64,000 bases of DNA from Litoditis marina (GCA_964036275.1 OZ038433.1:3222013-3286012); one strand, 5' to 3'. Counted from the stretch's first letter, positions 26,101-38,400 are shown. Made by a program: numbers and translations. Notes: generated by a model from the sequence alone, not told the origin.

Positions 26101-29100
26101 CGACTAGATAGACCAATACAGTGTCAACGGTCCTTTAAACTGCAATTGAAAAATGTACTGCAGTTTAAAGGACTGAAGCGTTGAGATTGGACCACATAAT
26201 TGTCCTTTTTTAATTTGTGTTTTCAGAAAACTTTCAGCATCTAGGATACACATAGCAAAGCATAGGTTTGATACGTGAACCGTGTTGAGCAGATTACGAA
26301 TGAAACCTCGTGCGACTCACGTGTACGCGTCCCATCCGTATGCGAATATCGTTCACGTGTCCGTTCTTCAGTTGAACCAGCAGGTCGAGCACGTGATTGA
26401 AGTACTCGCCGACCACATTCTCCTCCCGCAACACAATGCACATCGTGGGTCGACCGGCCAACTTCCAGCGACGGGCCACGAATTCGATGTCACGCTGCAA
26501 TCACAGGGGGAATATTTACAAAATAATTACTCAGAGCAATTATCTATTTGACACAATCACACATTGTATCACATGGGGTTCTCTCAACTTCTTTAACCAC
26601 GCACGTTCGGACGTTTTTCTGGCTATTCGAACAAATTTATTGGTACATAGCTACAATCCACTGGGTAATACTCACGCGTGGGAAGACTTTCTCGTTTGCC
26701 CATCTCATATAGTCGACTGACATAAATAACAAATCATATTCCATTTTGACAAAGAAAGCATCGGTTCCAACTAACCACAAAAAATAAAATTTCCGGAATG
26801 GTCATTTCAAAATGTTTGTAAACTTGCAAGCAATTGCTAGCTGTACCCAGCCACCACCCTTGAACTCCACCCATCATTCTGAACTCTTCCTCAATTTGAA
26901 AGTAAGAAAACTTAATGTAATTCAGTGCAAGTCAAGTAATTTGGTGAAACATGTAGCCCAAAACCAAAACCATATTTCTCACGTAAACACCACAAAATAC
27001 CTTGATATCATCAATGAGAACGGAGGGATCGGAGCTGGTGTAGAAATCCTTCACTTCGAAGAGAAGTGGGAAACAGAGAACGGTATCCCCAAACACGCGG
27101 AACACCTGAAAGAGAGAGAGAGCAATACAGCACGGCTAAGAGGTAATATTGACTACATCTTGTCTAATTTAGAATGAAATTTGTGAAAATTATACAAAGC
27201 TATTAGGTTTCGGAAATAAGAAGTAGAAATTATTTCGATAATCGGCCTACCTTGGATGTGCTGAGTGGTCCAAAGGGTCGCGGGGGACGGCCACTCAGGC
27301 CTAGTTTCCCGTCTTTCCCCAAACATTCAAATACCTAAAAAGGTAGGTGAGTGGTATGGCAACAACTAAAACAGATAGCAATGACTGAAAACTGGCTGCA
27401 GTTGGTTTTGGTATCCCCTCCATTGATCAAGAATATCGCCACACACCAATGTAGGACCATTGTTCGGATAAATCCAGTCAAACTTAATAGTTTTGTATGA
27501 GAAAACAAATGTTTACGCGGCAGACGAGACAGTCATGTGTACTGATATCACCTAGTTGGGGTCAGCCGGGTTTCCATAATTCGACGAAAAATCGTTGACC
27601 GATACTCAGACCCCAATAATCAGTGTGAACGTACCTTGACCATTCTCCAGCTGGGCCATATCTGGACGGGTTCCACTTCGTGGGGGGTCTGAGACGAAAT
27701 GCCGTACGTGGATAGCATCATCTGGAGTCGACTCGACTCGGCGATCAACGCTATCTGCACCACCGGGTCACCCTCCATGCTACCCTAAAATATTAGTAAT
27801 AATTTGATACAGGAACTATTTGTATTTTTTTATATATGAGATTAGAAGACATTTTTAGTTACAATACCAATGTTACACAGTGGTGATCCGCCATCCGCGA
27901 CAGATTTTCAACGTTCATATTTGCAAGGCCTGAGAAACAAGACAAAAACAAAAGAGTTAAGATATTCTCAGCATAATATCGTCAAAATCGTACATGAATC
28001 AACGCTTAAAACATAAATTGCAGAAAACAAACACGCCGGATTGCTATTTCATATAACACTCTACTTACTTTGAGGAATTGAGATTGTGAACTGACCTGGA
28101 AGGCAGAGTGTCGATTGAGTATTTTCGGTCGACGACTGGCCGGCATATGACGGTTCACTGGATCCAAATCGCCATTGTGGATGAGACCCTCGCCTGAAAT
28201 GGATGAAAATATCATGATTAGAGACATACATCACATACACCGACTGGTCACACAACAAATTAATAATGGGATCGTCGAATATTAAGATGAAAGATCAAAC
28301 AAAAGTAAGTACAACTAAAACATGTTTCATAGAATCGAGTCAATTTTATTCCATTTGGAGGTCCCGATTTTCATTAACCTCATTGTGTTTGCCATCTCGG
28401 TTGTGACCGATTGGTCAAAATTGGATTAACTCAGCAGTACAAAGGCCAAATTTAGTTCAAATACTATACCCACTCCAATAACAAGATCTAAATCGATATC
28501 AACCGACGTTATCATAGATATTATAACTGGGACTGACGAAGAAGAATGAGAAGAATGTAGATAGCGTTGCTCCACAAATGATGTCCAAACTCGGACGGAT
28601 TGACCGGGTACAAATCCGTGGAATTCGGCTCTTTTCTCTCTTTTTCCATGTACAACTCGTCCACACAATAGCACTCGGGTACCACCAGACCACCGGGGAC
28701 TGGAATGAAATATTCATGCACTGCGCCAATTACTGTCCTTCATAAGTAGAAACAACGTACGTATTTGAGGCAAGACTAGAACACCTAGAGCACCATGAAA
28801 ATCGTTTACAAACATTTAACACAGATTATATATACACAACTGAGTAAGTAATGACGTCATTCATTTAAAGAAACCTAGTCGAAAAACGTTTTGTTAGGAG
28901 ATTGAAATAGTGTAGTTTGTACTACATCGAAAATTTAACCAATAAGGTGAAAAACAAGAATTAACACTGAAGTATCTCACTTGACTCATCATGTAGCAGT
29001 ACGCCCTGTAGCTTCTCCCAGTATTTGTTGGCCAGATGAGAATCGCCGCGGAGCTGAGCTGAAAAGTACAAACTACAACAATAACGAAATCTTCTAAACA

Positions 29101-32100
29101 CGGGGTGGTAACTAAGAACCATTTCAAAACAAAAGAAGTATTAATTTCTTTTGCTAAGAATATTAAGGAAAATTCGAAAAAGCGGAGTGAATAGAAGCTC
29201 AAAACTAAAGATGACTGATCACAAGTTTCACACTAACCTGTCAAGCTGACATACGCGAAAAACATGGGGAACTGGCTCTCGATGCCGTTGAAATGACTGG
29301 TCTCGTGGTCTTCGTAGAACGGTCGCGTATTATCCTCCAACTCGGTACGGTAGCCGTCACGAAGGAACCTGAACCGAGAATGGAACCAACAAAATAACCT
29401 GGTAACCGATTTGATTCTAGAGAGATTGTTTCAGCACTTTATTATTACACCGGCCTACTCGGCTCAAAACACTCGTAAACCCCAAAAATACTGGCAGTTA
29501 AAACTATATTCGGGATGTTCTATGAAAATAACATTTTGTATTCATAACTAGTTATACTTTGGAGGTTTCTAAACAAACGCTGACCGAAACGAAAAAAGTG
29601 TTTTGAGTCGGTTAAAACAAATTGAGATATATCAATTAGTCAGAGCACGTACCTTCGTATTCCGTACTTTCCCTCCAGCCGTCTAACACATTTGGTGACA
29701 GTCTTCTCGAATAATCCCTCGTCGTGGGTGGCAAAGGCCGGCCAACCAACAGTGAGCAGAAGAGACGCATCCGTATTCTGGAAGGAAACATGGACAATCG
29801 TGTCATCAATAATCATATGATTACAGGACTATTTCTGTCATGCCTCGGTTTCAATTATACTCTGAGAAGGACGATTATGTGGTCCAATCACAACGTTTCA
29901 GTCCTTTAAACTGCAATACATTGTTCAATTGCAGTTTAAAGGACCGATGACACGGGATTGGTCCACATAGTCCTCCTACTTTAAACCTGAAACGAGTGCT
30001 TCTAGTCAAACTTCGGCACTTGTCTAAGTAGCCAAAAACAGCCTACTTTCTGTTACATCTAAGGGAACTTGAGCAATGGCTTCAAAATTGGATACATTTT
30101 ACGTAATTTGATATAAAAAAATGATTACTTTTTAAAAAAATATTTGAACGTTATCAGTATGTTCTAGGTTTTAGGATTGTTAAAGTCGAGTTTACTGAGC
30201 TCAAAACTCGACTTAACTAGGAAAAAAACCAAAAATTAACTCGATCAACAACCCTGGTTTGATTAGCTCATACTCACCTTTGAATTGCTTTCTCGCGGCA
30301 GAATCGTCTCAAACGTGGTCCTATTCCTGTTGTGACCATCGATATCCACATAGATGACTGACGCACTGCTGCCGCTGCTTCCATACAAATTGAAGCCGTT
30401 GATAGCCTCCAGAGCCGCCTGAATACCAACAACTAAAACGGTCATTCATTTCATGTTTGAATCGTCAATGATTTCAACCTCACACACATGCGTGTGTTTG
30501 AATGTTTTGTACTTGCATTTTACCGACATGTGTTCAATCTCATATATATCACATGCATGCAATTATTTATTTCCCTACATCAGAAAAAAAAATTCCGCAC
30601 AGCTCCTTTCAGACATCGATTATTGTGAATGGAAGTTCTCTCTTACTTCTGCCGAGAAAAGACCCGTCTACGTTTTGTGAATTAACGGAGCTAAAATTTT
30701 GTAAATAGCTCATTCTAGAGATGGTATCTTTGAACAATCGTTAATAAGTCAGTTGCTGTTCGCGTTGTTGCTACTCCGACTTCCGTTTAAGACACAAACA
30801 CTAATTCCCTAGTACACTACAAAAACTATACAGTTTCGAGACTCTAATCTAATTCAAGATACCTTGACCATTCCGAGACTGCTCGCGTGTAGCTCCGGCT
30901 TCCCATTGTTGTACCGAGTACCGCGAGCCCACATACCAAAATCTGGGGTGCGATAGGTTCGTTCAATATAGAATACGAGATTCTGGATGAAGTTCACCTC
31001 GTGATGCGTGTAGATTATCTGAACTTGAGAAGAAACTCATATAGGCTTCGGTGGTAAACATACTCCAGTCAAAGTCTGAATGGTCAGAACAATTACAAAT
31101 AGGCGCTCTCTTTCGGCCAAATTAGGAAACTTTGCCCATTTTGTGTATGGTGGTAAATAGAAAATATCTGAACTGGTAGAGTATACATACACGGAACATA
31201 GAGTTAGACATTCCAAAACCACGGGAATTCAAGCACTAGAAGAACACAGGATAGTGAGCAATATTCATGTTTTATATTACTTTTCAATTACGTTTATTTC
31301 ATTGACGTCATTCAACAGCGAGGGCTGACTATCCTTAACAAAGGCGACTGTTCTCGATTCAAACCACGTGATTTCGCATCGAAAAAACACATTTCAAAAC
31401 AGATTTTAACCAAATATGTCCCCAAAACTGAAGCTTGAAGCTAACCTTGGCTCCTGAAGATGTCATTTGTACGAGTGATATGAGATAGAGGGCGATCAGG
31501 TCCATTTGCAGATGCCCATAGTGCTTGTCGTTGGGCGTCTTCAGACATAGACCCGTCTGCAGGTCGAAACGGGCATGCAGTGCAAACTCGGCACTGTTGT
31601 TCGACTTGAAAGCCGTCAGCTAAAGAAAAACACGTAATGGAAGTGAATGTAAACTAAGTGAACCAGTAGAATGCCAATGGCAATGACGCATACTGGTTCA
31701 GAAACTTTTTGACGTGGTTCTCGACATTAGGCTGTCTTCAGACTTTTTGTGCGATACAAGATACACGATACATGCGCGCTCTAATCATGTGTATCGATTG
31801 CATTTTTGTAGCGGCGACAGATACATGCGTCACGCGATGTATCTATCGTGTTCATACTTTTTCTACAGTATCTCGGCGTCAGATACATCATTTTGAATCG
31901 ACGATACACTTTTTTTGACGATTGCGGCCGGCATTCTACACTTCACTCATATTGTGGATACATCTAGGTTTTCGGATTATAAAAGTGATTTTTGTGAAAA
32001 TTTTCCAATTGATAGAATGTTCCCCCACACAAAAAAGATTGATATCCGCAAAAAAATTTCATTTTCGCGCGCGACGCGCGCACGCGACGCGTCAAAATGA

Positions 32101-34390
32101 AAAAAATATGCAGATTTGGGTCAAATTTGGGAACTGTGATTATCGATCATGGAGATTGCGAATGTGGATATCAATTTTATATCACGCACGCGCCGCGAGA
32201 AAAATTTAAAAACCCGTAGAATTCAATAAAACTTGGGAACCTGAGGAAATTGATCATTCTGAAGTCAGATGTGAGCTTGGTACGAATTTGGGGTCAAGCG
32301 CGCGCGTAGCACGCGACGCGACAAAAAAATTCAACTTTTGTGCATGAAGATAAATTTTTGGGATTAGGAGTGGTTGGCCACGCGGATAAGAAGGTATTAC
32401 GAGTTTCGGATTTATATTCATAACCAGCATGATCGAATACCTCACCCATCCCAATTTCATATGAATCGACTCATTTTGATAGTTCTGCCGCGTCGCGTGC
32501 ACGCGCTTCGCGTGAGTGAAATTGAGTATATGGCACGGGGATCGGTAACAATGATCATCAGCGTTTTTGTTTTTCACGATGTCCAAAGTTTCTCGAAATT
32601 CATTCATTTTCACATTTTGTCGCGGCGCGCGTCGCGTGCGATGAGATAGACGTCAATTTGAAGAATACCTATAAATATCTATGAAATAAAGAATTTAAAT
32701 CAATTGTTAAAAGTTACTTTTGAATTTGAAACTAACAAAATCGAAAAAATGTATCCTGGAACGTTCATACTTTTCTGATACGTTGGCGCCAAGATACGGA
32801 TACAAAATGAGACGATACAAACAATTCGAAAATGAATCGTGTATCTGTATCTTGTATCGCACAAAAAGTCTGAAGACAGCCTTATGTGTAGGTAGATACG
32901 ACAATCCCTTCAAAACTACGCATTCTTGCCTTCTGACTGCTATACAGGTTATTTACCTACTCTAAATATCAAAGAGAAGGAAGACTGATTCGCAAATAAA
33001 TTGTCGAATACATCTCCAAACACTACGCTAATCTAATTATCAGTTTTAGAGGAATGTACCAAGAAAACCCTTTATTCAAACTTCCAATGAGCGCGTGTTG
33101 TGCAGTTGTGCTTTAAAAACGACAAAAAAGCTGGAACTGACGCAGTCTGTTTGTTGCATCCAACAGAATAATATTCCTCTCATTGTCTTCACAGCGGACT
33201 GACGAAGCTCTGTTTGACGACCTCTTTCGTCATCCAACCTTCTAAAAAAGCAAAATGAGCATAGAGCTGGAAATTTACAATAGTCGTTATGCGCCTGCGC
33301 CCCAAAATATATAGATTCGAGTGTACATCTTTGATCCAAATCATACTTGTAAGCGATGGAGCATGCCCAACAGGCGAGTGCCGAGTAGATGCTGTCCTTC
33401 ACATAGCCGGCATCCCGGTCCTTCGAGTAACGGGGAAACAGACCACTCGTCACACACTGGTGATTCAGAAGCAACTCTTCCGCTGAAATGAGAAATAAAT
33501 ACAATGAGATATATTGAAATATATTCTGGATTCTGGCTCTCCTTCTAGGTTTGGGATTACCTCCATGTTTCGTTTCGATATAGAACAGCAAATGATTGGG
33601 TTGTGATTGACGTAATATACGTCGAACATAAATCGCAACACCCTGTTGTAAATATGTTAGCTGTGGTAACCATCAAGAATGTCAGGGTCCTCATTTAAAA
33701 TAGATTGACCGATATGCAAATAGGACCCTGGTATGTTCTGTAGAACACATTTTGGTTGTATTCTCGTGGTGACAAAAGCCATCGGCACGCTTGTTGGTTG
33801 CATACAGACGTATACAACTCTAGACGACGTCAGAATTTTGGTTACCCAAAACTTATGAAAAGCTCCAAAAATTCAGATAATCACCCAGAAATTTGCCGAA
33901 ATTGGGTGATTATCTGGATTTTGAACAAAAAATATCATTATGATCACCCAAAAAATAGATAGTCACACAATTTTTCGTTCTGTCACCCAAGAATTTAGAG
34001 AGTCGTCCAACAATTGTAAACGTCTGGTTGCATATTAAACCGCTTGCTTGTGAACTGTCGACTTTGAAAGCTCTCATGACCACATTAATTTCTTCCGAAA
34101 CGAAAACGACCCTACAATGGTTATACCAGACCTATTGAAGCAATTTGCTTCGGGGAGAGTTGGTTCGGGAAAATAATTGGTTGTAACTACTAATGTAAAT
34201 ATGAAATGACCCGAATTTCAGTTACAGTTTGAACTCACTCATGGCGTACACGTTGTCCAGTTTGGATATGACGGTATCCTGCTCCGAGTGACCCTGCTGG
34301 TATGGGTTCAGATAGGCTTGGGTCAGACGACGAAGTCTACTACCGTTCCTGTTTTTGCCATTCCCCTTCCGGTGTATTGACGGTGGCATT
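8163..34390 (-). CDS. PHKB: Phosphorylase b kinase regulatory subunit beta
   Basis: Coding exons in order: 34389-34239, 33482-33347, 33241-33142, 31619-31446, 31018-30863, 30418-30278, 29777-29653, 29368-29238, 29058-28981, 28699-28538, 28193-28096, 27784-27635, 27334-27251, 27105-27001, 26494-26321, 25909-25754, 25267-25132, 16128-15980, 14917-14765, 14006-13838, 13525-13469, 13271-13181, 12814-12685, 10989-10882, 9814-9737, 9273-9148, 8282-8163. All phases agree; total 1145 residues, close to vertebrate PHKB. Family landmarks: [20 protein letters not shown] and [13 protein letters not shown] in the GH15-like N-terminal half, then [118 protein letters not shown] and [22 protein letters not shown] and IEHVDF point to beta, not alpha. 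The subunit joins alpha, gamma and calmodulin in the cytosolic holoenzyme that activates glycogen phosphorylase. The C terminus CKLQ fits a prenylation box. The start ATG lies 1 base from a TTCAG acceptor. Confidence 0.92.
10257..10471. mobile_element. 215-bp MITE, CACCGCC family, copy 1
   Basis: The ends are inverted repeats (CATACACCGCCAAGGCCT at the left; AGGCCCTTGGCGGTGTATG at the right). A near-identical copy with the same interior (GGGGGGTCGCGACACGAG) lies at 44201-44416. It sits in a PHKB intron between exons 9814-9737 and 10989-10882. The short open frame across it is not a gene. Confidence 0.75.
16270..16414. repeat. Degenerate GGTTAACC-rich repeat
   Basis: Contains CCGGTTAACGGG, TTGGTAACCACG, TGTAAAAACGGGTTACAAAGTGGTTAGC and CCCGGTTAATCC in order. 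It resembles one half of the palindromic MITE at 2114-2334 (TGTAAAAAAGGGTTACAAAGCGGTTAAC). It directly abuts the left end of the Helitron-like array, so the array may have inserted into or beside it. Confidence 0.45.
16415..20043. mobile_element. Helitron/Helentron-like element, unit 1
   Basis: Starts TCCCCAGCC and ends in the hairpin CTAGACGCC-GCA-GGCGTCTAG, that is TC at the 5' end and CTAG (a CTRR end) at the 3' end. A core of about 980 bases (16415-17390) is followed by a minisatellite (17405-19930). There are no terminal inverted repeats and no transposase ORF, so the element is non-autonomous. The next unit starts with TC directly after this CTAG. Helentron-associated elements of the DINE-1 type also have a core plus internal minisatellite. 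Assignment rests on ends and arrangement only. Confidence 0.55.
17405..19930. repeat. Minisatellite, about 48-bp period, with 724-bp higher-order repeat
   Basis: Tandem units of the form GGCAGGCCTTACAATTACGT followed by GAACATATTTTGCAGGCTAA and a short ACGTT tail, about 48 bases, repeat across the region with variants. A block from 18107 recurs almost unchanged from 18831 (offset 724) and the match runs to about 19514. A shortened version starts at 17716. The open frames seen on both strands (for example runs of [13 protein letters not shown]) come from the repeat and are not genes. Confidence 0.85.
21085..22030. repeat. Minisatellite of unit 2, about 65-75 bp period
   Basis: Units contain GGCAGGCCTTACAAAAACGT, AACATTTTAGCAGTAAGTTA and ACACGTGTTAAATTCAACGA. 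This is a longer variant of the GGCAGGCCTTACA minisatellite of unit 1, with an added CACGTG palindrome. Units degrade towards the right end. Open frames through it are products of the repeat. Confidence 0.75.
22115..22640. repeat. CGCG-rich tandem repeat, 116-119 bp period, about 4.5 copies
   Basis: The palindromic GC-rich core (CGCGCGCGTGCACGCGACGCG followed by ACAAAAATTTCAAA) recurs at about 22136, 22252, 22371, 22488 and 22607. Each copy continues with a TACAGTACGAAA-type stretch. The alternating purine-pyrimidine CG runs could adopt unusual DNA structure. Similar CGCGCGACGCG cores lie inside the element at 31730-32881. Confidence 0.8.
22847..25007. mobile_element. Helitron/Helentron-like element, unit 3
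   Basis: Begins TCCCCTTGG right after unit 2 and ends with the hairpin CTAGGCGCC-GCA-GGCGTCTAG at 25007, followed by host T. The core (22847-23820) is the most diverged of the three. Its minisatellite is at 23860-24900. Head-to-tail joining of 3' CTAG to 5' TC is what rolling-circle replication would give. Confidence 0.55.
23860..24900. repeat. Minisatellite of unit 3
   Basis: Units of about 48 bases such as GGCAGGCCTTACACTTACGT, GAACATCTTTTGCAGGCTAA and ATACGTT are repeated with substitutions; the left part is more degenerate. It is the same family as the array in unit 1. Open frames on both strands are repeat products. Confidence 0.8.
25613..25641 (-). pseudogene. Partial duplicate of the 3' end of a PHKB exon
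   Basis: Read on the minus strand, GGGAATGACGATGAGCTGGC, then CAGTGAG and a GTAGGA donor, is an almost exact copy of the end of exon 25909-25754 (GNDDELASE plus its donor). It lies about 115 bases downstream of that exon. It has no good acceptor of its own, so it is probably a duplicated fragment. It could act as a decoy donor. Confidence 0.6.
26111..26211. mobile_element. MITE, GGACGATTATGTGG family, truncated copy
   Basis: Contains the family's inner palindrome (GGTCCTTTAAACTGCAATTG and its inverse CAGTTTAAAGGACTGAAGCG) and its right arm GATTGGACCACATAATTGTCC. The left arm is degraded. It lies in a PHKB intron between exons 25909-25754 and 26494-26321. Confidence 0.65.
29863..29978. mobile_element. 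MITE, GGACGATTATGTGG family
   Basis: Arms GAAGGACGATTATGTGGTCC and GGTCCACATAGTCCTCC are inverted copies. Between them is a second palindrome (TCCTTTAAACTGCAAT / ATTGCAGTTTAAAGGA). It lies in a PHKB intron. Other copies: 26111, 36442, 36615 and 42003. Confidence 0.75.
31727..32884. mobile_element. Non-autonomous PIF/Harbinger-like element with TTA target duplication
   Basis: Positions 31730-32881 are bounded by perfect inverted repeats of about 36 bases that begin GGCTGTCTTCAGACTTTTTG. Each end is flanked by TTA (31727-31729 and 32882-32884), the 3-base target duplication of the PIF/Harbinger superfamily. The interior has no transposase frame but carries several CGCGCGACGCG-type GC-rich palindromic cores. 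It sits in the PHKB intron between exons 33241-33142 and 31619-31446. Confidence 0.75.
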
Positions 34391-34395
34391 CTGAA
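34387..34395 (-). promoter_or_regulatory. PHKB: Splice acceptor next to the PHKB start codon
   Basis: Minus-strand reading TTAAGTGTTCAG|AATGCC places a splice acceptor one base before the ATG at 34389-34387. This is either the 3' end of an intron in the 5' UTR or, if the organism trans-splices, a spliced-leader site. It supports the chosen start. Confidence 0.5.
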
Positions 34396-35427
34396 CACTT
34401 AAGTGTTCGCAAATTGAAAAATGACAATTACAATAGGTAAATAATATATTTCGGGAAGAAACAAAATCGAACGAAAACGAGGCTGGTAGCAATTTTCAAA
34501 AGGTGGCACCAACGTGAATGAAACGTGTACATAGGTGCGCTGGCGTCGACAATATTTAGATAATGATGATGGAACTCCCATACACATAATCTATCATGCT
34601 ATTTTCGTATATGGAGGCAATAAAAGCAAATCAATTCAAAATATAGAAAATCTTGCAACCGGGCGTGACCACAAAAATGGCGCAGTGTAATGAAAGTATA
34701 TACGGTATCCCATTTTTTGATGTGTAAGCCTTCCTAAGATTTCTCCTGGAGGAAAACGAGTTCAATCAGATGATTTTTGATAATTTTATGAATACTTGCT
34801 TGCTAAAACATTTCAGCGAACAGCGCTGTCATAATATATTATAGTAATTGAGCGAAGCAAAACATTTACTGGCATTCATTGAAAAAACGAACATATTAAA
34901 AACAAAACAACATGGCAAAATGACAAATCTAGGGAAGATAAAAACTTTTCAATAACAAATTACGCAGGCGAAAAACGACACTGGAGAAGATCAAAAAACG
35001 AGAAATACCTACACAACTAGACAGACACGTAAATCGCGAAAGAACAGATTACTAACACGGATTGATGTAAAAAGTCAATTTTGTGATTGCCTGAGAATGA
35101 TAATGCACACAAATCTTACTAATTGCAATCACAGAATAAAAAGGTTGATTGTTGCAACAGACTCTCCGCAACAAATGACTAATATAAAGAGACACCGAGG
35201 GATGCATTTCAAAGTAGGTACAGTCAAGAGGAATGAATGAAGTGAAAATAGCAAAAAACTAGTAAGCTCATGAATCCCGCCCGCTGAATTACATATATCT
35301 CCGTGTCTGCTAATCTTACAACACACATGATAACATATGTGGAAAAGAGAGAAAATAGTTATAACAAGTATGTTGCTCAAAGTAGACAAGATAAGCACGA
35401 TACCCAATGTAAATAGGAGCAGGGTTT
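34391..35427. other. Intergenic region between gene A and PHKB
   Basis: About 1 kb between the stop of gene A and the PHKB start, both on the minus strand. It is AT-rich with no convincing exon. It holds the 3' UTR of gene A and any 5' leader or promoter of PHKB. The acceptor TTCAG at 34391-34395 lies one base before the PHKB ATG. Confidence 0.5.
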
Positions 35428-38400
35428 TCATACTTGGCTGAGCGTCTTCATGCGCTTGAAGATATTGCTATCATTGGCTTCGATGAATGAAGAAATATAC
35501 GAGTTATCCAGCAGGCAAGACAGAATATCGATGGCACTCACCTGTAAGAAAAAAGGAACTCCAACAAAATAGAAATATATTAGACAAAACTAATAAAACT
35601 AAAAAGCGCTGAAGAAAAAAAAACATCTATGAAAACGAAAAAAGTAACTATCAAATAAGGATTTGAGGCATTTCAGTCACAGATGAGCTCGAAAACAGTA
35701 GATCAGTAGAGCATTTTCTGTGATTTTCATACAATACGAGAAACTTCTGATTGTGTCCAAAATTTCCCAAGTTTTACCAACCTTGCCATTTTCCACCCCA
35801 TCGTATGCAAATACTTCATTCTCGCCATCTTGGAAATCGCGATGATCGTTCGCAAAACCAGAACGCGGTGACTGGAAATGTTTCCATATATTCAATGTTA
35901 TTTGTCAGAGAACACTATGACGGCGAAAACTAGGTCTCACTTCATATACGCAATTGGATAAAGCTACTGCGCACGTTCAAAAATGCCAAAACTGAATTTT
36001 TCATGTTCTAAGATTCAATAAAACTAAAACTAACTGGCTTATTCGATGGTAACTCTATGGTAGGGTACCGTAGTTGATTGGTCGGGTTGACCGAGACCGA
36101 TTTCAGCATACACTTCACGCTCCATTCCACGTTGAACGTGGGCCGATCATAGGGAAGAACCTCCAGGAGAAGGTGTCTGAAAAGAATCCGCCTGTCCGTT
36201 CATATGAATCCGTTCATGGAACAACAATGAAACGTAAACAATTAAGAACGAAAAACATTATAAGCAAATGGTTCGATTTTTCCGAAGCTTGTCAAAACGG
36301 TATATTGAATTTTTTTTTTGAAAAAAAAAGAGAGATTGTTAATTTTGAATAAATAAAATTGTTATTATTATGTAAACAAAACAATTATCATATGTGGGCC
36401 TAACCAGTGGTGCTTGTAGTTTGATCCAGTTGTTTTTTCCGTTTAAAGAAGGACGATTATGTGGACCAATCCCGTTACATCGGTCCTTTAAACTGCAATT
36501 GAAAAATATATTGCGGTTTAAAGGACTGAAGCGTTGCGATTGGACCACATAATCGTCCTTCTTTAAGCTTGTGAACTATGGCGCGTCTAGTTCAAAAAAA
36601 AAGCTCAGCTATGAATATCCGCTTGAAGAAGGACGATTATGTGGACCAATCCCAACGCTTCAGTCCTTTAAACCGCAATACATTTTTCAATTGCAGTGAC
36701 ACGGGATTGGTCCACATAATCGTCGTCATTTTTCAATTGCAGTTCAAAGGGGCCCTGAAGCGTTGGGATTGGACCACATAGTCGTCCTTCTTTAAGCGGA
36801 TATCGTATGAGTATGAGAGAGAGTGTAACTGACGCGCCGTGCTCCAGCTGGACGCCGGTCCGCTTGCAACAGTCGACTGCCAGGGTACCGTCCTCCAGAA
36901 GGAAGGCGCGGCCCTCTGTGCCCGCCCTCTTGCTCCTCGAGCTCATCCTCCCAATGTAGGTCGCCCATCTGACAAAACGCATCTGACAAAATTCATACTC
37001 CAGTGAAGTTGCCCGAACAGCCAGAAAAATTCAATAAACGGACTCCCTTTTCGCCAATCTCGGAGGAATTGGCCTAGTTTTGATGCAAAATCATAATTTT
37101 TCACGAATATTTCACGAGAGAACGGGCTCCCTTTTGTAGGACAGTCACACCTTACTGACAACAACACTGTCTTTATCTGGCATCTTGCTCAAATTCAGCT
37201 ATTTCATTTTTCTGTTTCTCTTCTATGTATCTCATGCTATATATTATATATACATGCTAGCATGTAGAATCAATCAACGATACTGAGTAGAGAACAGAAA
37301 CGAACAGAAACACTCTAGTCAAACATAGCACAGTAAGGTGTGACGTATGAGCCTTGATTAGAGATGTCAAACATGATTGAGCACCGAAAGTTTGAACGCG
37401 TTTGGCAGAAAGAATGCCCATTTTTCTGTCCATTCAGTCCATATTACTGGTTTGTCAGTTGGCACTCTAATTCCTATTGGCAGCCGATAGTGATACAATA
37501 GAAAATCATCAAATTTCAATCAAATCAACCATGAAAAGGCATGATGTCCAGAAACAAACCTTGCTTACGTCCACTAACACGACCTTGGGCACGTCAAGTA
37601 CACTAGAGACAACCCAGTCGGTATCGTAGATCGTCCCTTTATACTTCCGCAGATGTAGTAGGAGCATACTATAAAAATGAGTGTAGCATAACGTTTAAAA
37701 CTACACATTTTCACCAGTATAACATTACATGTTTTCGGGTAGATCCACATATCACATGGGAAAAACAGCTTGTAGTAAATACTTCATTTGAATTAACAAG
37801 AAGACCGGGGAACTGTCCATGAAACGATGAAACCACCTAGTCGAACCCAGTTCTGCATTAAAATAGGCACACGTTCCGTCGTATTTTATTCCCGTTTTCT
37901 GCTCTGGTTATTCAGACAAGAGCACTGGAGTATGGTGTATCTAGCCATTTCACTGAAAAACCGGGTCCTTCCCGAACCGAACCGTATACAAGGTAAAATG
38001 AGTTGGGGTCCACTCAGTTTACATTGTGTACGACTTGTTTGTTCAAATCATGATTAATGTCGGTCCGGTTCAAACCTTCCACGAAGAACGTGTGACCGGT
38101 TCTCGGGTCAATTCGCCTCTGGGGTTGGAAAACAAACCGTAGACATACTTGGAACTCTGGAACCCGCGTTCGTTCTTCAGAAGCAATGTATGAAGTTGAT
38201 ATAACATATCAGGCTTTTGAACACGGTACCTGTCCCGCAGCAGTGGTCCCACCCCGGTTGTGCGGTCGCAGTCAATTGCCAGTTCCGCACTGCCGTCCAT
38301 CAAAGAGAACCATCTGATACAGATACCAATATCGGCCGTCGTTCTCTCGCTATCCTCTTCGTGGTACAAACAATACGCCCACTTCTGAAACAGGTCTCTT

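Noticed and set aside
27855..27932. Extra PHKB exon ([17 protein letters not shown])
   Set aside because: It begins at phase 1 while the flanking exons join at phase 0. The direct join [13 protein letters not shown] aligns well with the family without it.
38076..38156. Extra gene A exon (SSKYVYGLFSNPRGELT) with good splice sites and an open frame continuous with the previous exon
   Set aside because: Its phase (0-0) cannot be placed between exons that join at phase 2, whereas skipping it gives a join matching the same module in gene B. A retained-intron form is possible but would shift the next exon.
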